Source: JAUIAI01 sp049680625
Lineage (GTDB): Bacteria > Pseudomonadota > Gammaproteobacteria > Burkholderiales > Burkholderiaceae_E
NCBI GenBank assembly: GCA_049680625.1
Contig: JBAUID010000207.1
Location: 11,699 to 75,698 of the forward strand
Length of the DNA: 64,000 nt
Direction: 5' to 3'
The notes beneath the pieces were generated by a model that saw nothing but the letters and a program-made list of their open reading frames with translations, did not search any database and was not told where the DNA came from. The translations under genes were made by a program, and so were the position numbers. The stretch's first letter is position 1. Each line of letters opens with the position of its first letter. Positions 50,834-59,060 of this stretch are shown piece after piece.

Positions 50834-50936
50834 CTTTTTGTCTCCTGTCTGGTTGGTATGAACTGCCTGATGTCTAAGCTTACAACGTTGGCGGCCATTG
50901 CTTGCCCTGGGCAGGCGTAGGGCATAAATTAGACGC
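50834..50936. promoter_or_regulatory. Divergent promoter region, SDR and ring-hydroxylating oxygenase
   Basis: 103 bp between the SDR start (GTG, minus) and the oxygenase alpha start (ATG, plus). Both genes must be read from here. No dedicated regulator gene (LysR, MarR or GntR type) is present beside it, and I see no clear operator. Confidence 0.4.
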
Positions 50937-52286
50937 ATGAATAAGCCTGAAAACCTGCGTGATGTCCCGGTGGCCCCAACCGCACCGGACGGCCCGGCTG
51001 GGGCCGGCGGTCTACAATCCGGTCAACAATCCGGCGAACAAACGATTCGGTGGGCCAAGGATCAGTTTAGCCGGGTGCCGTACCGCGCATATACCGACGA
51101 AACCTTGTATCAGCGTGAGCTGGAGAAAGTTTTCTATAGCGGACACTGGTGTTATGTTGGCCTCGCTTGTGAAGTTCCTGAGCCGGGCGACTTTAAAACC
51201 ACGTTTGTTGGCGAACGGGCCGTCATCCTGGTGCGTGACCAGGACGGTGAGATTCGGGTAGTAGAAAATCATTGTGCCCATCGCGGGGTGCGTTTTTGTC
51301 AGGCTCGCACTGGCAACGCCAAAGAATTTGTCTGCCCGTACCACCAATGGACGTACAACCTGCAGGGTGACCTGATTGGTTTACCGTTTCGGCGTGGGGT
51401 GCGGGTTCAGGAAGACGGCAAGAAGAAAGTGCAGGGCGGTATGCCGGCAGACTTTGCGTTGGAAGACCACGGCTTGACCAAACTGCGGGTAAAAAATTAC
51501 CACGGCTTGGTTTTTGCCACCTTCGATTCGGCGGCGCAAGACCTTGATGATTACCTCGGGCCCGAGGTCTTGCCCTGGGTCGATCGCATTGTGAAGGGGC
51601 GCGAGTTGACCCTGCTGGGTTATTCACGCCAGCGGATTCCGGGAAACTGGAAGCTGATGCAGGAGAACATCAAAGACCCGTATCACCCGGGTCTACTGCA
51701 CACCTGGTTTGTCACATTTGGTTTGTGGCGGGCTGATCAGCAGTCGCGCATGGTGACGGACCAACACGGACGTCATGCGGTGATGATTTCCAGCCGCAAC
51801 GACGGCGGTAAAGGTGCTGTGACCCACGGGGTCAGCAGTTTCAAAGAAAACATGAACCTGCATGACGATCGGGTGCTTGATGTCGTAGTTGAGCCGTGGT
51901 GGAACGGGCCAACGGTGACGATGATTACTTTGTTCCCGTCTCTGATTATTCAGCAGCAGGTGAACTCCCTGTCGACCCGGCACATTATTCCGTGTGGCAG
52001 TGGCCAGTTCGATTTTGTCTGGACCCATTTTGGCTTTGTTGACGACTCTGCCGAAATGACTCAGCGGCGTTTGCGTCAAGCCAATTTGTTTGGCCCGGCC
52101 GGTTTTGTCTCGGCCGATGACGGTGAGGTGATTGAATTATCCCAACAGGGTTTTATGCAAGACCCGCAAAATGCGACGATATGTGAGCTGGACGGTACCG
52201 GTACTACCAGCGAGACTGACCATATGGTGACCGAAACCCTGATACGGTCCATGTACCGCTACTGGCGTTCGGTCATGGATGTCTGA
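50937..52286 (+). CDS. Rieske ring-hydroxylating oxygenase, alpha subunit
   Basis: 449 residues. The Rieske domain has 'ENHCAHRGVRFCQ' and 'VCPYHQWTYNLQGDLI' (C-x-H and C-x2-H ligands, ~residues 105-145). The mononuclear iron site is in 'ENIKDPYHPGLLHTWF' near 245. The spacing and sequence near the iron site resemble salicylate 5-hydroxylase or anthranilate dioxygenase-like large subunits. The substrate cannot be read. The N-terminus holds a 12-bp duplication (51015-51038, LQSGQQSGEQ). Confidence 0.9.
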   Translation: MNKPENLRDVPVAPTAPDGPAGAGGLQSGQQSGEQTIRWAKDQFSRVPYRAYTDETLYQRELEKVFYSGHWCYVGLACEVPEPGDFKTTFVGERAVILVRDQDGEIRVVENHCAHRGVRFCQARTGNAKEFVCPYHQWTYNLQGDLIGLPFRRGVRVQEDGKKKVQGGMPADFALEDHGLTKLRVKNYHGLVFATFDSAAQDLDDYLGPEVLPWVDRIVKGRELTLLGYSRQRIPGNWKLMQENIKDPYHPGLLHTWFVTFGLWRADQQSRMVTDQHGRHAVMISSRNDGGKGAVTHGVSSFKENMNLHDDRVLDVVVEPWWNGPTVTMITLFPSLIIQQQVNSLSTRHIIPCGSGQFDFVWTHFGFVDDSAEMTQRRLRQANLFGPAGFVSADDGEVIELSQQGFMQDPQNATICELDGTGTTSETDHMVTETLIRSMYRYWRSVMDV

Positions 52287-52310
52287 CGGGCTGGTTCATG
52301 AGGCACACTA

Positions 52311-52829
52311 ATGATCAGTACTGAATTGCGCCCCCAGGTTGATGCTTTGATGGCCGAATATGCCGCGGCCCTGGACGAATGCCGCTATGAGAACTGGCTT
52401 GATTTGTTCGACGAGCAGGCATCTTACGTCTTGCAGGCGCGTGAGAATTTTGATCACAATCTGCCGCTGGCCACGATGCGCATGGAAAGTAAAGGCATGA
52501 TGCGCGACCGTATTTACGGCATCGAAAACACCTTGTTTCATCAGCCGTATTACCAACGCCACGTGATTGGAGTCAGTCGGCCGGTGATGCCGCCCACGAT
52601 GTTGCCGGGACAGCTTGACCGGGCGGATGCGTCTGAACAAGTCAGCGCGATGGGCGCCCAGGCAAACTACGCGGTATTCAGAACCCGCGCGAACGGCCTT
52701 AGCGAGGTGTTCAACGTGGGTCGCTATCTGATGCAGCTTGTATCTACCAACGACGGCTTAAAGCTGCGTCGCATGCACGTGATTTTTGATTCTGAATTGG
52801 TGCCTAACTCGGTAATTTATCCGGTGTGA
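52311..52829 (+). CDS. Rieske ring-hydroxylating oxygenase, beta subunit
   Basis: 172 residues of the NTF2-like fold: 'YAAALDECRYENWLDLFDEQASYVLQARENFDHNLPLATMRMESKGMMRDRIYGIE' and 'PYYQRHVIGVSRPVM' fit the small oxygenase subunit that pairs with the alpha subunit 24 bp upstream. No ferredoxin or ferredoxin reductase gene follows, so electron supply must come from elsewhere. Confidence 0.9.
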   Translation: MISTELRPQVDALMAEYAAALDECRYENWLDLFDEQASYVLQARENFDHNLPLATMRMESKGMMRDRIYGIENTLFHQPYYQRHVIGVSRPVMPPTMLPGQLDRADASEQVSAMGAQANYAVFRTRANGLSEVFNVGRYLMQLVSTNDGLKLRRMHVIFDSELVPNSVIYPV

Positions 52830-52860
52830 ATGCGAGGCAGCCACGAGGCAGCGACAAGTC

Positions 52861-52883
52861 CACCCCCGGCTTCGCCAGGGGTG
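52861..52883. other. GC-rich hairpin between oxygenase beta and grxD
   Basis: CACCCC and GGGGTG pair around a GGC-TTC-GCC inner stem. It lies between convergent genes but no T-run follows on either strand. An 11-bp direct repeat (CGAGGCAGCCA, CGAGGCAGCGA) precedes it at 52833-52854. A role in ending transcription is possible but unproven. Confidence 0.45.
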
Positions 52884-52898
52884 ATAACAGCAAACCGG

Positions 52899-53222
52899 TT
52901 AGGCGGCTGCATCCTGCCCGGGAATCAGTTTTTGCAACTCACCTGATTCGAACATCTCGGTAAGAATGTCTGACCCACCAATAAACTCACCGTTGATATA
53001 CAGCTGGGGCACGGTTGGCCAGTTCGAAAAATCTTTAACCCCCTGGCGAACGTCGTCGTCTTCCAGGACGTTAACCGTAGCCAGGTCTTTAACCCCACAG
53101 GCTTTCATGATTTGAATCGCTTTGCCAGAAAAGCCGCACTGCGGAAACTGTGCCGTCCCTTTCATAAACAGAACAATTTTATGATCACTGACGGTCTTGC
53201 TGATAAATTCTTTGGCGTCCAT
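52899..53222 (-). CDS. grxD: Monothiol glutaredoxin (Grx4/GrxD)
   Basis: 107 residues. The CGFS active site is in 'MKGTAQFPQCGFSGKAIQIMK' and the glutathione-binding 'WPTVPQLYINGEFIGGSDILTEMFESGEL' is conserved. GrxD carries [2Fe-2S] clusters and partners with BolA-like proteins such as IbaG. The ATG at 53222 is preceded by two tandem copies of its ribosome-binding site. Confidence 0.96.
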   Translation of the reverse strand: MDAKEFISKTVSDHKIVLFMKGTAQFPQCGFSGKAIQIMKACGVKDLATVNVLEDDDVRQGVKDFSNWPTVPQLYINGEFIGGSDILTEMFESGELQKLIPGQDAAA

Positions 53223-53247
53223 TTAAGCTTCCTATTTGAGCTTCCTC
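53222..53247. repeat. 13-bp tandem duplication including the grxD ribosome-binding site
   Basis: TTTAAGCTTCCTA and TTTGAGCTTCCTC follow directly on the plus strand, with two mismatches. On the minus strand this gives two AGGAAGCT sites, one about 6 nt and the other about 19 nt upstream of the grxD ATG. Confidence 0.85.
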
Positions 53248-53336
53248 ATTGATTTGCAGGTATTTTACTGGCCCGGGGGTGGTTTCGTCGAGTTTGGCCT
53301 TGGCGGCGCCGTACTTTTTCAGCCGTTAAGTCTGGA

Positions 53337-54197
53337 TCAGCCGAATTTTCCAGCTTGTCCAGTTTCTCCTGGTTGCCCGCAGCCAGCCTCATCGCGCGAG
53401 GCGCCGGTCATCCGCCAGTTTCCACTGTCGTCCCGGGCTGACCAGATACCGTGCCAGTTGGCGGCGCTCAGGATAGTTTGCACATCACGCTGCTGGTTAT
53501 AACCGTGTTCCAGCAGGATTTTTCCGCCCGCGGTAAGGTAAGCGCGTCCGGTTGCGGCAATTGTCCGGATTGCGTCCAGGCCGTCGGTGCCCCCAACCAG
53601 AGCCTGCATTGGTTCGTAAGTTAATCCGTCGCGTTCCAAATGGTCGTCCCCCCGCGCAATATACGGCGGGTTCGACACGATGGCGTCAAAACGCGCATCG
53701 CGGTTGACGGCATCAAACCAGCTGCCAGCGGCAAAACGAATTGATTTTGCGCCGTGTGTCGCGGCGTTTTGGGTTGCCACCTTCAGTGCCCCCGGTTCGA
53801 CATCGGTTGCGGTAACTACCAGGTCGGGCCGTTCGCAGGCCAGAGTTATGCATAAGGCGCCACTGCCGCAGCCCAGTTCCAGCACATGCGCACCTGCAGG
53901 CAGATGTTTGATGAGGTAACGGGCGAGTAATTCGGTCTCGGGGCGCGGAATCAGCACATCAGGGCAAACCGAATACTGCCGGCCAAAAAACCAGGCATGC
54001 CCGGTGAGGTAGGCGAGTGGCTCATCCCGCTGACGGCGTTCGATCAGGTGTGTGAACTGCTCAACCGTTGCATGGCTGGCGTTTTCGTCACCGTGGGCAA
54101 TCAGCCATTCCCGGCTTTTGCCGCTGACGTGTTCGAGTAACTGGCGTGCTTCGGGTCGGGGCAGGGGGGCCTGCCTGAGCAGACTGTCGTAATGCAT
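53337..54197 (-). CDS. prmC: Release factor glutamine methyltransferase PrmC
   Basis: 286 residues. N-terminal helical domain, then a Rossmann methyltransferase with 'VLELGCGSGALCITLACERPD', 'ATDVEPGALKVATQNA' and the catalytic 'IVSNPPYIARGD'. PrmC methylates the Gln of the GGQ motif in RF1 and RF2. It follows prfA by 5 bp, the conserved hemA-prfA-prmC order. Confidence 0.96.
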   Translation of the reverse strand: MHYDSLLRQAPLPRPEARQLLEHVSGKSREWLIAHGDENASHATVEQFTHLIERRQRDEPLAYLTGHAWFFGRQYSVCPDVLIPRPETELLARYLIKHLPAGAHVLELGCGSGALCITLACERPDLVVTATDVEPGALKVATQNAATHGAKSIRFAAGSWFDAVNRDARFDAIVSNPPYIARGDDHLERDGLTYEPMQALVGGTDGLDAIRTIAATGRAYLTAGGKILLEHGYNQQRDVQTILSAANWHGIWSARDDSGNWRMTGASRDEAGCGQPGETGQAGKFG

Positions 54198-54202
54198 GGC
54201 GC

Positions 54203-55297
54203 TCAGGCGGTGCCGTCGACGAGTTCACCGAGTTGCTCTGCCTGATCGGCCGAACGTAGCGCGTCAATGAGCTCCTGCATGTCACCGGCAATAATTTTGT
54301 CCAGCTTGTATAAGGTGAGATTAATTCGGTGGTCGGTCACCCGGCCTTGCGGAAAGTTATACGTGCGGATGCGTTCGGATCGGTCGCCCGAGCCAATCAG
54401 CGATCGGCGATGTGCTGCCTGGGCCTGCTGCTCTTCGCGATCTCGTTTGTCTTTTATGCGGGCGGCCAGCACTTGCATGGCTTTGTCACGATTGCGGTGT
54501 TGTGAGCGGTCGTCCTGGCATTCAGCCACGATACCCGTGGGCAGGTGGGTAATTCGCACGGCCGATTCAGTCTTGTTCACATGCTGACCACCAGCGCCGG
54601 ATGCGCGGTACACGTCGATACGCAATTCGTCGGGATTGATCTTTACCTCGGTCTGCTCATCCGGCTCAGCCAGCACGGCGACCGTGCACGCCGAGGTATG
54701 AATCCGCCCCTGGGTTTCGGTTTCGGGCACGCGTTGAACCCGGTGGCCACCCGATTCAAATTTTAATATGCCAAACGGTGCCGGTGATGAACTGCTACTG
54801 ATCCGCATCACGGCATCGCGGTATCCGCCAAGGTCTGACTCGCTGGCGGATACCAGCTCGACCTGCCAGCCTGAGTTTTCAGCATATCGCGTATACATGC
54901 GCAGCAAGTCGCCGGCGAACAATGCGGACTCATCCCCGCCGGTACCGGCACGAATTTCAACAAAGGCATTGCGACTGTCGTCCGGATCGCGTGGCAGGAG
55001 CAATCGACGCAGGGTGTCGGACTCTGTTTCCAGGCGTTGCCGCGCAGACGCCAGCTCTTCGTCGGCAAACTCGCGCAGTTCCGGGTCGTGGCGCATCTGG
55101 GTTGCCGCCCCCTGGTCGGCCAGGGCCCGGTTGTATGCATGGAAATGGCTGACAACATCGGTCAGCTCAGCATGTTCCCGGCTCAGCTTGCGAAATTGAT
55201 TCATGTCGGCAGCCGCATCACCTTCGGACAACAAGGCGTTCACTTCTTCCAGGCGGTATTCCAGGTCCTGCAAGCGGCTGAGCATTGATTCGTTCAT
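54203..55297 (-). CDS. prfA: Peptide chain release factor 1
   Basis: 364 residues. The GGQ motif is in 'GAGGQHVNKTESAVRITHLPTG' near residue 240, and 'EIRAGTGGDESALFAGDLLRMYTRYAE' opens the domain-2 region. RF1 ends translation at UAA and UAG. Its start overlaps the hemA stop by 4 bp (ATGA). Confidence 0.98.
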   Translation of the reverse strand: MNESMLSRLQDLEYRLEEVNALLSEGDAAADMNQFRKLSREHAELTDVVSHFHAYNRALADQGAATQMRHDPELREFADEELASARQRLETESDTLRRLLLPRDPDDSRNAFVEIRAGTGGDESALFAGDLLRMYTRYAENSGWQVELVSASESDLGGYRDAVMRISSSSSPAPFGILKFESGGHRVQRVPETETQGRIHTSACTVAVLAEPDEQTEVKINPDELRIDVYRASGAGGQHVNKTESAVRITHLPTGIVAECQDDRSQHRNRDKAMQVLAARIKDKRDREEQQAQAAHRRSLIGSGDRSERIRTYNFPQGRVTDHRINLTLYKLDKIIAGDMQELIDALRSADQAEQLGELVDGTA

Positions 55298-56577
55298 TTT
55301 TCCGCGCGTCGGTTAGCCGGAGTGTCTGGCATCAGGGCGTCGATCAGGCCGCTGATCTGCTCTTGTTGCTCGGGTGAGCCATTAAGCAACTTCATTGGCC
55401 CGTGCAGATATTTGGCGGACAAACTGGCGGCCAGTTGTTTCATGACTTCGTCTGGGTCAACACCCTGGGCGATGGCTTTTTTTGCGCGTTCCAGCTCAGC
55501 CGCCTGCAGTGATTTTGAGCGCTCCTGCAATTGCTGGATCAGCGGTACATGTTGACGTCTGGACAACCACTGCATGAATGAATCGGCGCGTGACTCGATA
55601 ATGGCTTCGGCCTGTGATACCGCTGCCTGGCGTGATGCGATGCCATCGTTGACTACCCGGCCCAGGTCGTCAACCGTATGCAGGAACACGTCGTCCAGCC
55701 GGGCGACTTCGGGTTCGATGTCGCGGGGAACCGCCAGGTCGACCATAAACATGGGACGGTGCCGCCGGGCTTTGATGGCTTTCTCTACCGATCCCAGGCC
55801 AATAATGGGGACAGTGCTGGCCGTACACGACACGATAATGTCAAAATGGCTGAGCTGGGCCGGCACTTCGGACAGCGCCATCGTCCGGGCGCCGAGCCGG
55901 CCTGCCAGCTTAGCTGCCCGCTCCGGGTTGCGATTGGCGATCACAATCTTGTTGGGGCGCTGGGCTGCAAAGTGTGTGGCAACCAGTTCCATCATTTCAC
56001 CGGCGCCCACAAACAATACCGGGCACTGACTTAAGTCTTCAAATATGCGGCGTGCCAGGCGCACCGAGGCGGCTGCCATTGATACCGAGTTGGCACCCAC
56101 CTGGGTGCCGGTACGCACTTCCTTGGCAACTGAAAAACTGTTCTGGAATAATTTGCTTAAATGTGTACCCAGGACGCCGGCCTGCTGAGCCGTGCGCACC
56201 GCGTCTTTCATCTGACCAAGAATCTGGGGTTCACCAAGCACCATTGAGTCGAGCCCGCTGGCCACCCGAAACGCGTGGCGTACAGCATCGCGGTCGGGCA
56301 ACAGGTACCAATGCTTTTGCAGTTCTGCCGGTTCAACCCCTCGGGTGCGCTGCAGCCAGTCACCAATTGCCGGGGCGGCTTCTTGCGGTTTGTGCCCGGC
56401 GAAGTAAATTTCGGTGCGGTTGCAGGTTGAAACGATTGCAGATTCGGTTCCGAAGGCGTTCAGGTATTTGGCCAGGCCATAGACCGCGCTGTCCAGCTGT
56501 TCACCGGCGAAGGCAACCCGTTCACGCACCGATAACGGGGCGCTGGTGTGGTTCATGCCAAGGGTAATAATCTGCAT
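55294..56577 (-). CDS. hemA: Glutamyl-tRNA reductase
   Basis: 427 residues; makes glutamate-1-semialdehyde, the first step of C5 haem synthesis. The nucleophilic Cys is in 'ESAIVSTCNRTEIYF', and the NADPH domain shows 'VLFVGAGEMMELVATHFAAQRPNKIVIANRNPERA'. It begins 33 bp after the CHASE2 kinase stop, so read-through is possible; its own promoter may lie in the end of that gene. Confidence 0.98.
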   Translation of the reverse strand: MQIITLGMNHTSAPLSVRERVAFAGEQLDSAVYGLAKYLNAFGTESAIVSTCNRTEIYFAGHKPQEAAPAIGDWLQRTRGVEPAELQKHWYLLPDRDAVRHAFRVASGLDSMVLGEPQILGQMKDAVRTAQQAGVLGTHLSKLFQNSFSVAKEVRTGTQVGANSVSMAAASVRLARRIFEDLSQCPVLFVGAGEMMELVATHFAAQRPNKIVIANRNPERAAKLAGRLGARTMALSEVPAQLSHFDIIVSCTASTVPIIGLGSVEKAIKARRHRPMFMVDLAVPRDIEPEVARLDDVFLHTVDDLGRVVNDGIASRQAAVSQAEAIIESRADSFMQWLSRRQHVPLIQQLQERSKSLQAAELERAKKAIAQGVDPDEVMKQLAASLSAKYLHGPMKLLNGSPEQQEQISGLIDALMPDTPANRRAEK

Positions 56578-56610
56578 AGCCCCGAGTTTACTGCACGGGG
56601 TGTAAATCGT

Positions 56611-58944
56611 TCAGTCTGGATTTGGCTCGGTGACTCGCTTTGGGATGATGATCTTGAACTCAGCCCCACCCTGCGGGCGGTTGCTGGCACTGGCGGTGCC
56701 ACCGTGGCGCTGAGCCACCATGCGGACCAATGCAAGCCCGAGGCCGGTACCAGAGCGGTCAGTCTGGTTGTTACCGCGGACATACGGGGCAAAGACGGCT
56801 TCACTGTCGATGTCACCCAGCCCCGGACCCGTATCAGAAACCGACAAGATCCAGTTCTTGTCGTGCGCGTATACGTTGACGGTCACCGTATTGTTGTCAC
56901 CCCCATACTTAATCGCGTTTTCGATCAGATTGCCAACCGCCCGGCGTATCAGTTGGGAGTCGCCGGTTGTCATTGCCTGGTCGGGGGACTGCAGGTTTAC
57001 AGGGGTTGCGCCGCGACCACCCAGCAGCCAGGCCGCGTCGACCGCTTCGGTTGCAATGGCGGCCAGATCAACAACTTCGTCTGCGAAGGGTTTGCTTTCC
57101 GCGCGTGTCCAGTGCACAAAACTCTCGGCGAGCAGAAGTGAGCGCTGTGCGTTATCAGTAATAGCTGTTGTCCACTGATTTTGATTTTCCGGTGGTATCT
57201 GATCCACGGCGCTGATAATCGAAATCTGCGGCGAACGTAAGTCATGTGAAATGAAGCGCATCATTTCTTCGCGCTGGCGTTGCAAATTCCGTATTTCCGA
57301 AATATTGGTGAATTGCAATAGCCACAGATTAGGCAGGTCGGTTGCCTGGACCCGGGTTGAATCAATCAGCCAGTCCCGACCTTCGCGGTCGCGCCGCTCC
57401 AGGCCGGTTACTTCGATTTGGTTACCAGTGACGAAGTTGTGCATTTGTGGGTCATCACCAAACTCTGCAGCAAACCAGGGCCAGGTTGGCTGGTCTGTCG
57501 GGATAGTTGGGAAACACTTGCGTGCCACCCGATTGCGCATCAGCGTGACACCGTTGCTGTCGCATACCAGGGCCGCATGGGGGAGGCCTTCAAGTACTGT
57601 GGCCAGTAACAAGCGCAAGCCGGTAATCGAATTTGTGGAATCCCTTAGTTCCTGCAACTCCATTGCGATGGGTTCAAGCGGTGGCAAAAAACGGCCCAGC
57701 CGGGCGCGTTCGTGTTCCGGGCGAAACGATGACACGATGTCTGCGCCAGCTGTCGCCTTCATCAACGCGTCGGGTGCGCGCCGCAACGAACGGGCTTGCT
57801 CGATCAGTCCGGAAACGACGGCCTCAAGGCGGCGCCAGCTCCATAGTGGGTAAGCAATCAACACAGCGGCCAGAGTGCCGCCGGGTGGCACCCAGACACC
57901 GGCAAGCCGCAACAGCGCAAGGCTGATCACCAGGATCAGCAACAGCGATCCCAGGGTCGCAATCAGGCCGTGGCGCGGGTTTGTGCGATACAGGATCAGC
58001 ATCGTGCCCAGGATGATGATTGTAGTCAGCAGGGCATGCCATGCAGGATGTACCCGGTATTGCAAACGGTTGGCAGCGATGGCGGTAATTGCCGCCGCAT
58101 GCAATTCGACCCCGGCCGAAATGGTTTCGCCGGTGAGAACAGCATTGGTGAACGCATCCCGCATGCCGGCCGCTGTTGCACCAATCAGGACGGTTTTACC
58201 CTGAAGTGCCGGATCTGGTTGGTCGCCGCTGAGTATTGCCGCATAAGACAAGATTTTGCTGGCGGGTCGGACGCCGGGCAGCAGCACAAAGTGACTTTCC
58301 GACCACGCGCCTTCGCTGAAAATACGGCCCCGATGGGTTGCCGTGGTCAGCGCCATTGCCTTCTGGATATCCGGATTTTCGGATTGTCCGCCCGCCTGTA
58401 AAAACACGGCCAGCCCAAAGGCCGGCAAGCCACCTTCCTCCAGGTTCAGACCGCGGACAACACCGTCAATATCAAAGCTAAAGTGCGCATGGCCCAGTTG
58501 GGCCTGCTGCCCGGCTGCGTAGACCGGGTAAACAGGCCAGACCCGACCGTCCCGGTCCGTCTCGGAGGTGACAGGCAATACCGTGGGAGAGCTTGTTGCG
58601 ATTGCTGTTGATAAGGCCTGATCATCATCGCTGGGTTCTGCCATCAGGACATCGAGTCCAATGACCCGGGCTCCCGCCTCGGTCAGTTTTTGCAGCATCG
58701 CCACGTGGACAGTTCGCGGCCATGGCCAGCGTCCGATCTGCGCCAGGCTTGCCTCGTCGATTTCGACAATGACTATTGTCGGGTCAGCATCCAGGGGGTC
58801 GAGATGGTTGGCAAAACTGTAGATGCCGGCGTCAACCCGTTGCAATTGACTGCTGACGGAGTCAGCCCGTCCCAGACTCAGCCCAACAGCGAGAATTAAG
58901 AGGATGATGGTGATCACACACCATTCGACGAAGGCCCGGCGCAC
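56611..58944 (-). CDS. CHASE2-domain sensor histidine kinase
   Basis: 777 residues. After an N-terminal membrane helix comes a periplasmic CHASE2 domain (~30-290, 'VIVEIDEASLAQIGRWPWPRTVHVAMLQKL', 'VIGLDVLMAEPS', 'GKTVLIGATAAGMRDAFTN'), then three membrane helices (~300-370). A PAS-like cytoplasmic domain lies at ~450-560, the H-box at 'ISHDLRSP' (His567) and the ATPase with 'NLIENAIKYGG', 'SDTGPGLG' and 'GTGLGLALV'. Likely partner of the response regulator at 60.7 kb. The signal is unknown. Confidence 0.94.
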   Translation of the reverse strand: MRRAFVEWCVITIILLILAVGLSLGRADSVSSQLQRVDAGIYSFANHLDPLDADPTIVIVEIDEASLAQIGRWPWPRTVHVAMLQKLTEAGARVIGLDVLMAEPSDDDQALSTAIATSSPTVLPVTSETDRDGRVWPVYPVYAAGQQAQLGHAHFSFDIDGVVRGLNLEEGGLPAFGLAVFLQAGGQSENPDIQKAMALTTATHRGRIFSEGAWSESHFVLLPGVRPASKILSYAAILSGDQPDPALQGKTVLIGATAAGMRDAFTNAVLTGETISAGVELHAAAITAIAANRLQYRVHPAWHALLTTIIILGTMLILYRTNPRHGLIATLGSLLLILVISLALLRLAGVWVPPGGTLAAVLIAYPLWSWRRLEAVVSGLIEQARSLRRAPDALMKATAGADIVSSFRPEHERARLGRFLPPLEPIAMELQELRDSTNSITGLRLLLATVLEGLPHAALVCDSNGVTLMRNRVARKCFPTIPTDQPTWPWFAAEFGDDPQMHNFVTGNQIEVTGLERRDREGRDWLIDSTRVQATDLPNLWLLQFTNISEIRNLQRQREEMMRFISHDLRSPQISIISAVDQIPPENQNQWTTAITDNAQRSLLLAESFVHWTRAESKPFADEVVDLAAIATEAVDAAWLLGGRGATPVNLQSPDQAMTTGDSQLIRRAVGNLIENAIKYGGDNNTVTVNVYAHDKNWILSVSDTGPGLGDIDSEAVFAPYVRGNNQTDRSGTGLGLALVRMVAQRHGGTASASNRPQGGAEFKIIIPKRVTEPNPD

Positions 58945-59009
58945 CGATTAAGTATAAGCTGGGCTAACAGCGGGCCAATAATCCAGCCGGCCCGCGCGCT
59001 TAATCTTCG

Positions 59010-59054
59010 GTCGGATTATCTGGCGTCGAATAATCTGTTGTCGGATGATCTGTG
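59010..59054. repeat. Three-copy 15-bp repeat between the FecR-like gene and the kinase gene
   Basis: GTCGGATTATCTGGC, GTCGAATAATCTGTT and GTCGGATGATCTGTG follow in register and end 6 bp before the FecR-like stop codon (plus coordinates). They occupy much of the 116-bp gap upstream of the kinase start. No stem is formed. Confidence 0.8.
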
Positions 59055-59060
59055 GCCGGG

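Noticed and set aside
49940..52900. Integration of the oxygenase unit at the tRNA-Thr 3' end
   Set aside because: I looked for a second copy of the tRNA 3' end near the far edge of the unit and for an integrase gene and found neither.
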